The position numbers were made by a program, and so were the translations under genes. Source: Microcaldota archaeon (GTDB lineage Archaea > Micrarchaeota > Micrarchaeia > Anstonellales > Bilamarchaeaceae). From it: a stretch of 48,867 bases of DNA. The notes beneath the pieces are model-generated. The model worked only from the letters and a program-made list of their open reading frames with translations, did no database searches and was not told where the DNA came from. Of this stretch, positions 8,693-17,924 are shown in pieces (position 1 is the stretch's first letter; every line of letters starts with the position of its first letter). The stretch is from assembly GCA_030613375.1 (NCBI GenBank), contig JAUWMC010000003.1, positions 1 through 48,867 of the forward strand, written 5' to 3'.

Positions 8693-9982
8693 ATGATGAG
8701 GACAGATTATGTTGATTCTGCAAAAAAGAAAGTTGGGGAAGAAGTTACCGTTTCCGGATGGGTGCACGAAATTCGGGACATTGGAAAGCTTATCTTCATT
8801 CAACTTAGGGATAAAACAGGGATTATGCAGATTATTGCAAAAAAGGGCGTAGTTTCCGATGAAGTTCTCGAGAATATGAAGAGGAATAAAGAAGATGTTA
8901 TTTCTATTACTGGAAAAGTTGTGGAGAACAAAGTTGCACCAGGAGGGGTAGAATTAGTTCCTTCGGAAGTTAAAGTGCTTAGCCTTGTTGAGAAAAAACT
9001 TCCTATAGATCCTACTGGGGTTGTGGAATCAGATTTGGATACACGATTGAACTTTAGATATCTGGATTTGAGGAAGCCTACTGTTTCTGCAATCTTCAAG
9101 GTTAAAGCTGCAATTATTGGAGAGTTCAGGAGAAAAACTGTTGAGATGGGATTTCAGGAAGTGCACCCTACGCATATTGTAGCTGCAGCTACGGAAGGGG
9201 GAACAGAAGTATTCCCTGTACAGTATTTTGAGCAGAAAGCATTTCTGGCACAGTCTCCTCAATTGTACAAGCAGCTCGCGGTTGTTGGGGGAATAGACAA
9301 GGTTATGATTACTTCCCCAGTTTGGAGGGCGGAAAAGCATCACACAACTACTCATTTGAACGAAGTAATCCAAATGGATATAGAGATGGGCTTTGCGGAT
9401 GATAATGATGCAATGGACGTACTTTCGGAAGTTACCCTTTCGATTTTGAAGAAAGCTGCGGAAATGAAGGAGGAACTTGAGCTCCTTAAAGCGGAAGTAA
9501 AAGTTCCGGATAAGGTTCCGAGATATACTTATACTGAAATTGTAGATAAATTGAACTCTGAGGGTGAATCCCTAGAGTGGGGAGATGATTTCTCCAAAGA
9601 GCAGGAAAAAAAAATCTACGGGATTCTTGAAGAGGAATTGTTTATCATAAATGACTGGCCTACAATGAGCCGCGCATTCTACTCTATGCCACGGGAAGAT
9701 AAACCTGAAGTTTGCAAGGCATTTGATTTGCTTTACAAAGGGCTTGAGATTTCGAGTGGTGCTCAGCGTATCCACATTCCAGAATTGCTTGAGGAGCAAC
9801 TTAGAAAGCGTGATTTGGACCCTGCAAAATTCCAGTTCTATGTAGATGCATTTAGGGTTGGTGCACCTCCGCACGCAGGGTGGAGCATCGGGCTTGAGAG
9901 GATTACTATGAAGGCTACGGATATGCCCAATATTAGGGAATGTATGATGTTCCCAAGGGACCGGACAAGGGTTCATCCGTAG
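8693..9982 (+). CDS. aspS: Aspartyl-tRNA synthetase (archaeal type, probably non-discriminating)
   Basis: A class II synthetase that charges tRNA-Asp and perhaps tRNA-Asn. An N-terminal OB-fold anticodon domain (about 15-105) is followed by the catalytic core: the flexible-loop region ATEGGTEVFPVQYF, AQSPQLYKQ, motif 2 WRAEKHHTTTHLNE and motif 3 GWSIGLERI. Length (about 430 aa) is typical of archaea. In the OB fold, Trp26 of the Thermococcus enzyme corresponds here to His (GWVHEIRD), and Lys85 corresponds to Pro (VAPGG). These are the residues associated with relaxed tRNA recognition. ATG 8693 or 8696 is preferred over GTG 8684. It has its own AT-rich upstream region. Confidence 0.95.
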   Translation: MMRTDYVDSAKKKVGEEVTVSGWVHEIRDIGKLIFIQLRDKTGIMQIIAKKGVVSDEVLENMKRNKEDVISITGKVVENKVAPGGVELVPSEVKVLSLVEKKLPIDPTGVVESDLDTRLNFRYLDLRKPTVSAIFKVKAAIIGEFRRKTVEMGFQEVHPTHIVAAATEGGTEVFPVQYFEQKAFLAQSPQLYKQLAVVGGIDKVMITSPVWRAEKHHTTTHLNEVIQMDIEMGFADDNDAMDVLSEVTLSILKKAAEMKEELELLKAEVKVPDKVPRYTYTEIVDKLNSEGESLEWGDDFSKEQEKKIYGILEEELFIINDWPTMSRAFYSMPREDKPEVCKAFDLLYKGLEISSGAQRIHIPELLEEQLRKRDLDPAKFQFYVDAFRVGAPPHAGWSIGLERITMKATDMPNIRECMMFPRDRTRVHP

Positions 9983-10023
9983 GACTGTGGGCTTTAAAAT
10001 AGTTTTGTGGGTAAAATAAAACT

Positions 10024-10551
10024 ATGAAAAACAAAAAGGGCAGTGTTATCCCTAGTGCTCCAAGTGCAAAAACTCCTACTATTTCCAAGTTAGAGGATAA
10101 ATCAAGGAATGGGGGGCCAGACAAAATTCAAAAGCAGATTAAGGTACTTATTATAGATGATTTTCCTCAGATTTCAAGGGCTGTTCTCAGGAACCTGAAA
10201 AGGGTGGGAGTAAAACAGGAGGATGTGGTTTTGGCCAAGGACGGCAAGGAAGGCTTAGATCGAATCGCGACCGAGGAATTCGACCTCATTATAACGGATA
10301 ATCAAATGCCAAACATGAGTGGGGAGGTTATGGTACTTCGCCTTAGTGATGAAGGTAAAACGGAAATTGTGGACAAAATTGTCCTTCAGACTGGAGAACC
10401 ATTCAGCATCATGCAAGAAACAAAAACCACCTTAAGTGGAAGGGTGCTGGACAAAAACGGGGCAGGGGAGCAACTCACAGAAATAGCCAAACTCCTAATG
10501 GATGGAGGGACAATCAAAGGCTGGGTACCCAAAGAACCTAAAACAGAATGA
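10024..10551 (+). CDS. Stand-alone response regulator receiver-like protein
   Basis: A 175-aa protein with a disordered, Ser/Lys-rich first 38 residues and a CheY-like receiver domain. The acidic pair is Asp45-Asp46 (LIIDD), the likely phosphorylated Asp is Asp92 (IITDNQMPNMSG), the switch Thr is Thr123 (LQTG), and Lys144 may be the conserved lysine. About 16 residues separate Thr from Lys, more than in typical CheY, so the beta4-beta5 region is unusual. There is no output domain and no histidine kinase in the window. A TATA-like element, GCTTTAAAATAG, lies about 30 nt upstream, consistent with a short or absent leader. Confidence 0.8.
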   Translation: MKNKKGSVIPSAPSAKTPTISKLEDKSRNGGPDKIQKQIKVLIIDDFPQISRAVLRNLKRVGVKQEDVVLAKDGKEGLDRIATEEFDLIITDNQMPNMSGEVMVLRLSDEGKTEIVDKIVLQTGEPFSIMQETKTTLSGRVLDKNGAGEQLTEIAKLLMDGGTIKGWVPKEPKTE

Positions 10552-11677
10552 GGATAGTTGGCACAATAATTGAGCCCATCAAAATTGTTCTTTCTACATT
10601 CAATCTTATGCATAAATACCCTAGGGCGGTTGCTACGAAAAAGAGCATCAAACCTGGAAGCGAATCTATAAGAAATATGATTAATATTAGGTAAATTGCA
10701 AGCATTGTATTCATGATGCTGAAATTGATTTTGGAGATTTCCCCTATTTTTGGCCTGAAGATATAGACGAGAATACAAGCAAAGGCGATTCCAATTATGA
10801 ATACGGAAAGGTAGGGAATGAGTGCATCTTGTATTGGAGTTATAGAGGAAGCTTCTGCAATTGCACCTATTCTTGCTTTGCCTAATGTAGATGCGGTAGA
10901 GAAAGCAAATACTGATTCACTTACTCCAATTGAAGCGATCGTTGCAAGGTATGCAACCCCTGCAAAGGGGACTATTATTGAGGCAAATGCTGCTACTTGT
11001 GCGGGAGAGCTTATTCCTGGAAGTAGGTCTGCAATCCATCCTAAGAATACTCCCAGCGCTGCAAATTTTAGTATGGAAAGGTCTATTCTTTTTGGGAGTT
11101 TTTGCTCAGGAAGCTTTGCGTTTGAGTAGGTGAAAATTGCGGCCATTGCAAACATTCCGGTAAATAGTGGGAGGAATGGATCCGGGAGGCCTAAGGAAAA
11201 TGCCTGCTTTCCGATTACCCCTGCAAGTATAAAGATTAGGAGAGCACCTAAGGGATTTTTGCTTCTTAGAACCAAAATTGCGGAAGCGATAATGAGGATG
11301 TGGAAAAGGTATGGCTGGATTGCCGGGAAAACTATTGGGTAGAGTGCCTGAGAGACTGGGAATAGGGTGATGCAGATTAATACTGCAAATATTGCGGAAA
11401 CCACCATTACTGTGAGGGCTTCGAGGCCTTTTCCTTTCATGGCCATTCTGTGGCCAGGGAGCACGGAAAGAACTACGGTTGAGTCCGGAATTCCTAGGAA
11501 AATTGAGGGAATGTATGCAATTATGGAATGGACTGCAAACATCGCAATTATTGCAAATGGAAGGTCAGGGGATAAGATATTCAAAGAAAGAAGAACTGAT
11601 GTAAGAGTATTGGGGTGCAGCCCCGGAATTAGTCCTGTGAGCAATCCAAGGAAAAGGGCGAGAATTATCAGAATCAT
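10538..11677 (-). CDS. TctA-like (COG1784-type) membrane permease
   Basis: A 379-aa protein with about ten hydrophobic helices and an internal repeat. Each half carries a Gly-Pro loop, GLIPGLHPNT near residue 16 and LLPGISSPAQ near residue 218, the hallmark of the TctA tripartite tricarboxylate transporter large subunit and its archaeal relatives. No TctB or periplasmic TctC gene is adjacent, as is usual for the archaeal members, so the substrate cannot be inferred. The 3' end overlaps the convergent receiver gene by 14 nt. It is divergent from the membrane protein at 11741, with about 60 nt shared between their promoters. Confidence 0.85.
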   Translation of the reverse strand: MILIILALFLGLLTGLIPGLHPNTLTSVLLSLNILSPDLPFAIIAMFAVHSIIAYIPSIFLGIPDSTVVLSVLPGHRMAMKGKGLEALTVMVVSAIFAVLICITLFPVSQALYPIVFPAIQPYLFHILIIASAILVLRSKNPLGALLIFILAGVIGKQAFSLGLPDPFLPLFTGMFAMAAIFTYSNAKLPEQKLPKRIDLSILKFAALGVFLGWIADLLPGISSPAQVAAFASIIVPFAGVAYLATIASIGVSESVFAFSTASTLGKARIGAIAEASSITPIQDALIPYLSVFIIGIAFACILVYIFRPKIGEISKINFSIMNTMLAIYLILIIFLIDSLPGLMLFFVATALGYLCIRLNVERTILMGSIIVPTILILF

Positions 11678-11740
11678 TCCTGCACCAGTAGGGGAATGGA
11701 CTGAATGCTTTAAATTTGGAGCAGTGAAAATTAAAACAGA

Positions 11741-12634
11741 ATGGAAAGCAAGAGGGTTGTGCTCAGGGTCAAGCCCGGAGAGTATGTTTCAAGGCGGAAG
11801 CCTGCTCAGGTTAAGCCATTCAGCAAGCTGTTCACCGAAATAGAACGGTGGCTCGGATTTGGGTTCTTTGTCGTGGTGTTGGGATATCTTTTCCTTGTTC
11901 CCGTCCTTTATCCAATTGCAGGGGAGATGGATCTCGGGCTCATCAAGGCACTTCCGTTCTATGAGATGGTGTTCCTGGGGGCTCTTATCTATATCGAGAT
12001 AGTTACGAAAAATGAGCAATTCGTAAGGAGAATTCGGGCGAGGCAGCTGGCAGGGCTTCCCCTGATGGTGTGCGCAGGGATGACATTTGTGTACATCAAA
12101 ACATTTGAGATTGACATTTTCTCCACAGAAACCCTGCTGGCGGCAGCCCTCCCTGCCTTCCAGGCAGTTGTGCTGTTTGCAAAGTTCAAATTAAGCGGGC
12201 TGGGGGTGACTTCGGATACATTGCGGATGCCCATCGTGCTCTCGGTTTTTGCGTGGATTGCGGCAATTCTGGCAACGTATGGCACAACTATGGATGCCAA
12301 TGGCCTGAGGCTATTTGGTGCCGCGCTCCTTATGGGCATAGGGCTGTCTGCAATAGTATTCTCTGCCAACGTTATGAGAAGGTGGAATCTGGAAAAAAGG
12401 GTTTTCAGGCATTTCCTTGTGCCATACTACGATAAGTGGAAGAGGCACGGAATAGTGAATCTTATGGTTTTCTGGAGCGCTGCTGCCATCCTCCTGCTCT
12501 TTTTTCTGTCCAGCTTCGCGATCGTTTACATTGGGGAAAATAGCGGGCTTGTGCATGGGACAATTGTGCAATTGGTCGCCCTTTATGCCATAATGTTCCC
12601 TGCTGCGTTATTTTCATTCCCAGGGCCTAAATAG
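11741..12634 (+). CDS. Multi-pass membrane protein, unknown
   Basis: A 297-aa protein that I do not recognise. The first 30 residues are basic and soluble, followed by roughly seven to eight hydrophobic helices (for example FGFFVVVLGYLFLVPVLYPI and FWSAAAILLLFFLSSFAIVYI). Basic loops such as RRIRARQ and RRWNLEKR suggest cytosolic segments. No catalytic motif stands out. ATG 11741 is chosen because the upstream sequence has GCTTTAAATTTGG about 30 nt before it, consistent with a leaderless transcript. It is divergent from the TctA-like permease. Confidence 0.75.
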   Translation: MESKRVVLRVKPGEYVSRRKPAQVKPFSKLFTEIERWLGFGFFVVVLGYLFLVPVLYPIAGEMDLGLIKALPFYEMVFLGALIYIEIVTKNEQFVRRIRARQLAGLPLMVCAGMTFVYIKTFEIDIFSTETLLAAALPAFQAVVLFAKFKLSGLGVTSDTLRMPIVLSVFAWIAAILATYGTTMDANGLRLFGAALLMGIGLSAIVFSANVMRRWNLEKRVFRHFLVPYYDKWKRHGIVNLMVFWSAAAILLLFFLSSFAIVYIGENSGLVHGTIVQLVALYAIMFPAALFSFPGPK

Positions 12635-12680
12635 AAGAAAAATATATTATGAAAAAGAAGGCTTTTAATCCTGATTGAAA

Positions 12681-12702
12681 CTGGGTTTTTTAATTTATAT
12701 CG
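12681..12702 (+). promoter_or_regulatory. carA promoter element
   Basis: GGGTTTTTTAATTTATAT lies about 30-40 nt before carA, followed by GAGGGTGAAGGTG with a ribosome binding site. A near-identical arrangement, GGTTTTTTTAATTTATG with GATGAAGGTG, precedes argF, suggesting a shared promoter type. Confidence 0.4.
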
Positions 12703-12725
12703 TGAAGAGGGTGAAGGTGTGATGG

Positions 12726-13790
12726 ATGAGAGCTGTGCTGGCCCTGAAGGATGGAACTGTTCTTCATGGCGCTGGTTTTGGCGCTGAGGGGGAAAGAACC
12801 GGGGAGCTTGTTTTCAATACTTCTATGACTGGGTACCAAGAGACGCTTACAGACCCGAGCTATGGGGGGCAAATCCTGCTTATGACTTATCCTTTGATTG
12901 GAAACTATGGAGTGAATAAAGAGGATAATGAAAGCGATAGGATTCATGCACCGGGGTTTGTAGTGCGGGAATTGAGCCCGGATTTCCAGCACCGCTCTGC
13001 AGAGGGCTCTGTGGACTCTTTTTTGAAGAAGAATGGGGTTCCTGGGATTTGTGGGGTGGATACGCGGTTCCTGGTTCGGAGAATACGGAGTAAGGGGGTT
13101 ATGCCTGCAATTATTGCTACTTCTACGGGTAAGATTGATGTTGAGAAACTTCTTTCTAAACTTGAGGGGTTTGATTATTCTGCAACTGATTATGTGGCTG
13201 AAGCAGGGGTAAATGAACCTAAAATATTCGGAAACGGAAATCCAAAGAAGGTTGCTTTGCTGGATTTCGGAGTGAAGATGGGAATTGTGCGGGAGCTTGT
13301 GAAGCGTGGGTGTGAAGTGCACGTACTTCCTGCATATTCAAGTACAGAGGATGTGAAGGCACTTGAGCCGGATGGAATAATGCTCTCTAATGGGCCCGGG
13401 GACCCTGCAGTGGTTACAGGGATACATAAAACCGTGAAAGAGCTTGCGGGGTTTAAGCCGATGTTTGGAGTTTGTTTGGGGCATCAGGTGCTTGCGCACG
13501 CGTTTGGAGGAAACACTTTCAAATTGAAATTTGGGCACAGGGGGTCAAATCATCCTGTTCTGGATTTGGAGAGGAACCGAGTGGCGATTACTACGCAGAA
13601 CCATGGGTTTGCAGTGGATAAGATTCCTAAAGGATTTGAGCTTACGCATACGCACCTGAATGATGGGAGCATAGAGGGGATGCGGAATAAAGAATTGGAA
13701 ATATTTTCTGTGCAGTACCATCCTGAGGCTTCTCCCGGGCCCCATGATTCCGGGTACCTTTTCGATGAGTTCGTGGGGCTGATGGAGTGA
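12726..13790 (+). CDS. carA: Carbamoyl-phosphate synthase small (glutaminase) subunit
   Basis: CarA hydrolyses glutamine and passes ammonia to CarB for carbamoyl phosphate synthesis. The 354-aa protein has the N-terminal CPSase small-subunit domain (GYQETLTDPSYGGQI) and a class I glutamine amidotransferase domain. The nucleophile Cys lies in FGVCLGHQ, and the His-Glu pair lies in VQYHPEASPGPHD. The substrate loop NGPGDP is also present. GGTG upstream supports ATG 12726. The stop overlaps the carB GTG start (GTGA), indicating translational coupling. It provides carbamoyl phosphate for argF two genes downstream and probably for pyrimidine synthesis. Confidence 0.97.
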   Translation: MRAVLALKDGTVLHGAGFGAEGERTGELVFNTSMTGYQETLTDPSYGGQILLMTYPLIGNYGVNKEDNESDRIHAPGFVVRELSPDFQHRSAEGSVDSFLKKNGVPGICGVDTRFLVRRIRSKGVMPAIIATSTGKIDVEKLLSKLEGFDYSATDYVAEAGVNEPKIFGNGNPKKVALLDFGVKMGIVRELVKRGCEVHVLPAYSSTEDVKALEPDGIMLSNGPGDPAVVTGIHKTVKELAGFKPMFGVCLGHQVLAHAFGGNTFKLKFGHRGSNHPVLDLERNRVAITTQNHGFAVDKIPKGFELTHTHLNDGSIEGMRNKELEIFSVQYHPEASPGPHDSGYLFDEFVGLME

Positions 13791-16700
13791 AGAAGGTGCT
13801 GGTTATCGGGAGCGGCCCCATAGTTATTGGACAGAGTGCCGAGTTTGATTATTCTGGTGCGCAGGCATGTAGGGCACTTAGGGAAGAGGGGAAGGAGGTT
13901 GTGCTGGTTAATTCGAATCCTGCTACCATTCAAACAGATTATGAGATGGCGGATAGGGTGTATATTGAACCCCTTACCTGTGAAGTGCTGGAGAAGATTA
14001 TTGAAAGGGAGGAACCGGATGCGCTGCTTGCAACTGTGGGCGGGCAGACCGGGCTTAATTTATCCATGGAATTGTGCAAGAAGGGAATTCTGGAGAAGCA
14101 TAATATTGCGTTTTTGGGAACGGATGCGAAATCAATAGAAATGGCAGAGTCTCGCGAAGAATTCAACATGCTTATGGAAAAGATTGGAATTCCGATAATG
14201 CCTGGGAAAGTAGTGAAGGAGTTTGAGAGTGCTAAAGGGTTTGTGGAATCGATTGGGTATCCTGTTATTATCCGCCCTTCTTTTACGCTTGGGGGAACCG
14301 GAGGGGGAACTGCGTTTAATGAAAAAGAGCTTGGGGAATTTGTGGAGTCTGCAACCCGCCTTAGCGCAACCGGGGAAGCGCTTGTGGAAAAGAGCGCTTT
14401 GGGCTGGGGGGAATTTGAATATGAAGTTGTTAGGGATGCGGATGGGAATGCAGTAATTATCTGCAATATGGAGAATATTGACCCTATGGGAGTGCATACG
14501 GGGGAGAGCATTGTGGTTGCGCCTTCGCAAACTTTGAGTGATGTGGACCACCAGGTTTTGCGTAATGCTGCACTGAAGATTGTGCATGCTGTGGGGATTG
14601 AGGGCGGATGCAATGTGCAATTTTCAATGAACCAGGAAACCGGGGAATTTTTTGTGATTGAGATTAATCCTCGGCTTTCCAGGTCTTCTGCACTTGCTTC
14701 AAAAGCTACGGGGTATCCGATTGCGCGAGTTGCAACCAAGATTGCTTTGGGAAAAAGGCTGCATGAGATAAAAAATGCAATTACCGGGACTTCTGCGGCA
14801 TTTGAGCCTGCACTTGATTATGTCATTACTAAAATTCCTAGATGGCCGTTTGATAAGTTTCCCCAGACTTCGCGCGTGATTGGGACGCAAATGAAAAGTA
14901 CTGGGGAAGTAATGGGGATTGGGAGGACTTTTCCTGAGTCTTTGAATAAAGCGATACGGAGTTTGGAGATAAAAATTCCAAAAGAAATTGAGCCTGGGGA
15001 GCATTTGTATCCACCTACGGATTTGAGGCTGTTTGCGCTATTGGAGGCATTTCGGAGGGGGAGCAGTGTTGCGGAACTGCACGAGAAAACAAAAATAAAC
15101 GAGTGGTTCCTGAACCGGATGGGGGAAATGGTAGAGCTGGAGGGGAAAATTAAGGAGGGGCTGGGGAAGAAAGTTCTATTGGAAGCGAAGCGTGCGGGTT
15201 TTTCTGATGAGCAGATTGGTGCGCTTAGCGGGAAAAGTGAATTGGAAGTGCGGAAGCTGAGGAAAGGATTTGGAATAGTGGCTAAATATAAAACCGTGGA
15301 TTCATGCGCTGGGGAGTTTGAGGCGATTACCCCATACTATTATTCTACGTATGAAGATGAGAATGAAGCTGGGGAGATGGAGGGGAAAAAGATTATTGTA
15401 ATTGGATCTGGGCCAATACGGATTGGGCAGGGGATTGAATTTGATTATTGCTGCTCGCATGCTGCTTTTGCAATTAGGGAAATGGGGTACAAGAGCATTA
15501 TGATTAACAATAATCCGGAAACGGTAAGCACGGATTTTGATTCCAGTGATCGTTTGTATTTTGAGCCGCTTACTTTTGAGGACGTAATGAATATTGTTGA
15601 AAACGAGAATCCTGAAGGAGTAATTGTGCAGCTTGGGGGCCAGACCAGCATAAAGCTCGCAGGAAAGCTTGCAGAAGCAGGGGTTAGAATACTGGGGACT
15701 TCTGTGGATGGGATAGACCTTGCAGAGGATAGGGAGAGGTTTAGCAAGCTTATGGATAAATTGGGGATTCCCCAGCCTGAAAATGGAATTGCGCTTAATG
15801 ATGTTGAGGCATTCCATGTTGCTTCCAGGATTGGGTATCCTGTGGTTGTAAGACCAAGTTATGTGATTGCTGGGAGAGGGATGGAAATTGTACGGGATGA
15901 TGTTGAGCTTCGCAAATATATTGATGAAGCAGTGGAGTTGAGCGGGGAAAAGCCGGTACTTATAGATAGATATTTGGACAATGCAATTGAGTGCGAAGTG
16001 GATGCGGTTAGTGATGGGAAGAAGATTTTCATAAGCGGGGTTATGGAGCATATTGAGCCTGCGGGGGTGCATTCCGGGGATGCAAATATAGTGATTCCTT
16101 CTTTGAGGCTGAGTGATGAGGAAGAGGGGACGATTATTGAATATACTAAAAAGATTGCAAAGGCTTTGGGAATAGTTGGGCTAATTAATATCCAGTATGT
16201 TGTGAAGAAGGGGACCGTGTACATACTGGAAGCTAATCCTCGCGCGAGCAGAACCGTTCCGTTTGTGAGCAAGGCTATTGGGGTGCCGCTTGCAAAGCTT
16301 GCGGTGAAGGCAATGGTTGGGGAGACGCTCCCTGAGATTAAACCTGTGCAGAATCATTATGCGGTAAAGAGCATTGTGTTTCCATTTTTGAAATTGATTG
16401 GAACTGACATAAAATTAGGTCCGGAAATGAGGAGCACCGGGGAAACCATGGGGATTGGGAAGAGCTTTGAGATGGCTTATTACAAAGCACTTCTTGCTGC
16501 AGGAATTGATGTGGATAAAGGGAAACGTGCTGCGTTCCTGAGCTTCAGGGATGATGACCATCCTTATGTGCATGAACTTGCTCCAGTGCTCAAGAAGCTC
16601 GGGTTCAAGATTTATGGAACTCTTGGGACTGTGGGGCCCATTGAGAATGCGATTGCTATTTCCAAAATTGGGAGAGGGTATCCCAGTGTAGTGGACATGA

Positions 16701-16909
16701 TTGAGTCCGGGAGGGTTAATTTAGTGATAAATACTCCTCGGAGGGGCGGGAGTGCCCATACGGACGGGTTCAAAATGAGGAAGGCGAGTATTCAGCAGGG
16801 GATTCCCTGCATTACGAACATAAATACTGCATTTGAGCTTCTGAAGGCTTTGGACACTCTTGATAAGAAAGAGTTGGATGTGCGGACCGTGGAAGAGTAC
16901 GCGGAATGA
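13787..16909 (+). CDS. carB: Carbamoyl-phosphate synthase large subunit
   Basis: CarB makes carbamoyl phosphate from bicarbonate, ammonia and two ATP. The 1040-aa protein has the expected tandem architecture: two ATP-grasp halves, each opening with a Gly-rich loop (IGSGPIVIGQSAEFDYSG and IGSGPIRIGQGIEFDY). Each half continues through RPSFTLGGTGGG or RPSYVIAGRGM and EINPRLSRSSALASK or EANPRASRTVPFVSK. The C-terminal MGS-like regulatory domain (from about residue 920) contains NTPRRGGSAHTDGFKMR. It is a single unsplit gene, unlike the divided carB of some archaea. The GTG start overlaps the carA stop. It is slightly shorter than the bacterial enzyme (about 1070 aa), mainly around the linker. 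Confidence 0.97.
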   Translation: MKKVLVIGSGPIVIGQSAEFDYSGAQACRALREEGKEVVLVNSNPATIQTDYEMADRVYIEPLTCEVLEKIIEREEPDALLATVGGQTGLNLSMELCKKGILEKHNIAFLGTDAKSIEMAESREEFNMLMEKIGIPIMPGKVVKEFESAKGFVESIGYPVIIRPSFTLGGTGGGTAFNEKELGEFVESATRLSATGEALVEKSALGWGEFEYEVVRDADGNAVIICNMENIDPMGVHTGESIVVAPSQTLSDVDHQVLRNAALKIVHAVGIEGGCNVQFSMNQETGEFFVIEINPRLSRSSALASKATGYPIARVATKIALGKRLHEIKNAITGTSAAFEPALDYVITKIPRWPFDKFPQTSRVIGTQMKSTGEVMGIGRTFPESLNKAIRSLEIKIPKEIEPGEHLYPPTDLRLFALLEAFRRGSSVAELHEKTKINEWFLNRMGEMVELEGKIKEGLGKKVLLEAKRAGFSDEQIGALSGKSELEVRKLRKGFGIVAKYKTVDSCAGEFEAITPYYYSTYEDENEAGEMEGKKIIVIGSGPIRIGQGIEFDYCCSHAAFAIREMGYKSIMINNNPETVSTDFDSSDRLYFEPLTFEDVMNIVENENPEGVIVQLGGQTSIKLAGKLAEAGVRILGTSVDGIDLAEDRERFSKLMDKLGIPQPENGIALNDVEAFHVASRIGYPVVVRPSYVIAGRGMEIVRDDVELRKYIDEAVELSGEKPVLIDRYLDNAIECEVDAVSDGKKIFISGVMEHIEPAGVHSGDANIVIPSLRLSDEEEGTIIEYTKKIAKALGIVGLINIQYVVKKGTVYILEANPRASRTVPFVSKAIGVPLAKLAVKAMVGETLPEIKPVQNHYAVKSIVFPFLKLIGTDIKLGPEMRSTGETMGIGKSFEMAYYKALLAAGIDVDKGKRAAFLSFRDDDHPYVHELAPVLKKLGFKIYGTLGTVGPIENAIAISKIGRGYPSVVDMIESGRVNLVINTPRRGGSAHTDGFKMRKASIQQGIPCITNINTAFELLKALDTLDKKELDVRTVEEYAE

Positions 16910-16926
16910 GGTTTTTTTAATTTATG
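16910..16926 (+). promoter_or_regulatory. argF promoter element
   Basis: GGTTTTTTTAATTTATG starts right at the carB stop and lies about 30-40 nt before the argF ATG. It closely matches the carA promoter element, including the downstream GAAGGTG ribosome binding site context. argF may therefore be transcribed on its own as well as by read-through from carAB. Confidence 0.4.
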
Positions 16927-16952
16927 TGTAGAATAGAGATGAAGGTGGGAAT

Positions 16953-17876
16953 ATGGACTTGAAAGGAAGACACTTTTTGACCCTCTTAGACTACAGCAAA
17001 GAGGAAGTGGAATATCTGTTGGACGTTGCTTTGAAGATGAAAAAGGGTGAGCTTGTGAAGAAATTGCCGGACAAAACCCTGGCGATGCTTTTCCAGAAAT
17101 CATCTACACGCACCAGGATGAGCTTTGAGGCTGGAATGACTCGTTTAGGAGGGCATGGGATGTTCCTGGACATCAAGAACACTCAATTGGGCCGTGGTGA
17201 AAGCATTGAAGATACCGGAAAGACCATGAGTCGTTATGTAGAAGGGATTATGGCCAGGTTGAATGACCATAAGGACATTGAGGGGATCGCAGCTAATGCA
17301 ACTGTTCCTGTGATTAATGCGCTTACGGATATGTACCATCCTTGTCAAACGATGGCGGATATGCTTACTGTACTTGAGAAGAAAGGGAAAGTAGGTGGAT
17401 TAAAGATTGTGTATGTAGGAGATTGCGGATTCAACATGTTCCACTCAACCATGATTGGGTTCTCTAAATTAGGTGCGAATGTTGTTGGATTATGTCCGGA
17501 TAAACCGGAGTATATGCCTAAGCCTGAGATGCTTGAGAAAGTAAGGGCCCAGGCAAAAGGAACTGTTTCTATTTCGCATGATCCTGTGGACGCAGTGAGG
17601 GATGCGGATGTTGTTTATACTGATGTATGGATAAGCATGGGGCAGGATGAAGAGAAAGCAAAAAGGCTTGCGGACTTTGAAGGGTTCCAGGTGAATTCTA
17701 AATTGATGGGGCACGCAAAGCCTGATGCGATCTTTATGCACTGTTTGCCTGCGCACCGCGGAGTAGAAGTTGCTGCTGAAGTAATTGACAGCCCTTGTTC
17801 AGTTGTGTTTGATGAAGCTGAAAATAGATTGTGGGCACAAAATGCGATTCTAGTTGAACTGATGGGCGGAGAATAG
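16953..17876 (+). CDS. argF: Ornithine carbamoyltransferase
   Basis: Converts ornithine and carbamoyl phosphate to citrulline in arginine synthesis. The 307-aa length is normal. The carbamoyl-phosphate loop is SSTRTRMSFEAGM. HPCQTMADMLT is the second phosphate-binding region. FMHCLPAHRG is the ornithine-specific HCLP motif that separates OTCase from aspartate carbamoyltransferase. ATG 16953 has GGTGGG upstream. It is directly downstream of carAB, which supplies its substrate, and upstream of argS. A catabolic role is possible in principle, but no carbamate kinase or arginine deiminase is in the window. Confidence 0.96.
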   Translation: MDLKGRHFLTLLDYSKEEVEYLLDVALKMKKGELVKKLPDKTLAMLFQKSSTRTRMSFEAGMTRLGGHGMFLDIKNTQLGRGESIEDTGKTMSRYVEGIMARLNDHKDIEGIAANATVPVINALTDMYHPCQTMADMLTVLEKKGKVGGLKIVYVGDCGFNMFHSTMIGFSKLGANVVGLCPDKPEYMPKPEMLEKVRAQAKGTVSISHDPVDAVRDADVVYTDVWISMGQDEEKAKRLADFEGFQVNSKLMGHAKPDAIFMHCLPAHRGVEVAAEVIDSPCSVVFDEAENRLWAQNAILVELMGGE

Positions 17877-17879
17877 ACT

Positions 17880-17910
17880 CCCCATCCTCTTTCTTTTTAT
17901 TTATTCTCCT
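17880..17910 (+). terminator. Pyrimidine-rich terminator after argF
   Basis: CCCCATCCTCTTTCTTTTTATTTATTCTCC directly follows the argF stop. Archaeal RNA polymerase commonly terminates at T-rich runs, so this may end the carAB-argF transcript. Part of the same stretch also supplies the argS TATA-like element. Confidence 0.35.
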
Positions 17911-17924
17911 ATAAAGTGCTTTTC

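Noticed and set aside
10818-11843. Plus-strand ORFs opposite the TctA-like permease
   Set aside because: Ala/Thr/Ile-rich mirror translations of a hydrophobic gene; no family motifs or ribosome binding sites.
12651-12680. Nine-codon ORF (ATG AAA AAG ...) before carA
   Set aside because: No ribosome binding site and it lies just upstream of the promoter element; probably chance.
13939-16272. Long minus-strand ORFs opposite carB
   Set aside because: Typical antisense shadows of a long coding gene; composition is Ser/Pro/Ile or Asn/His/Arg-rich without motifs.
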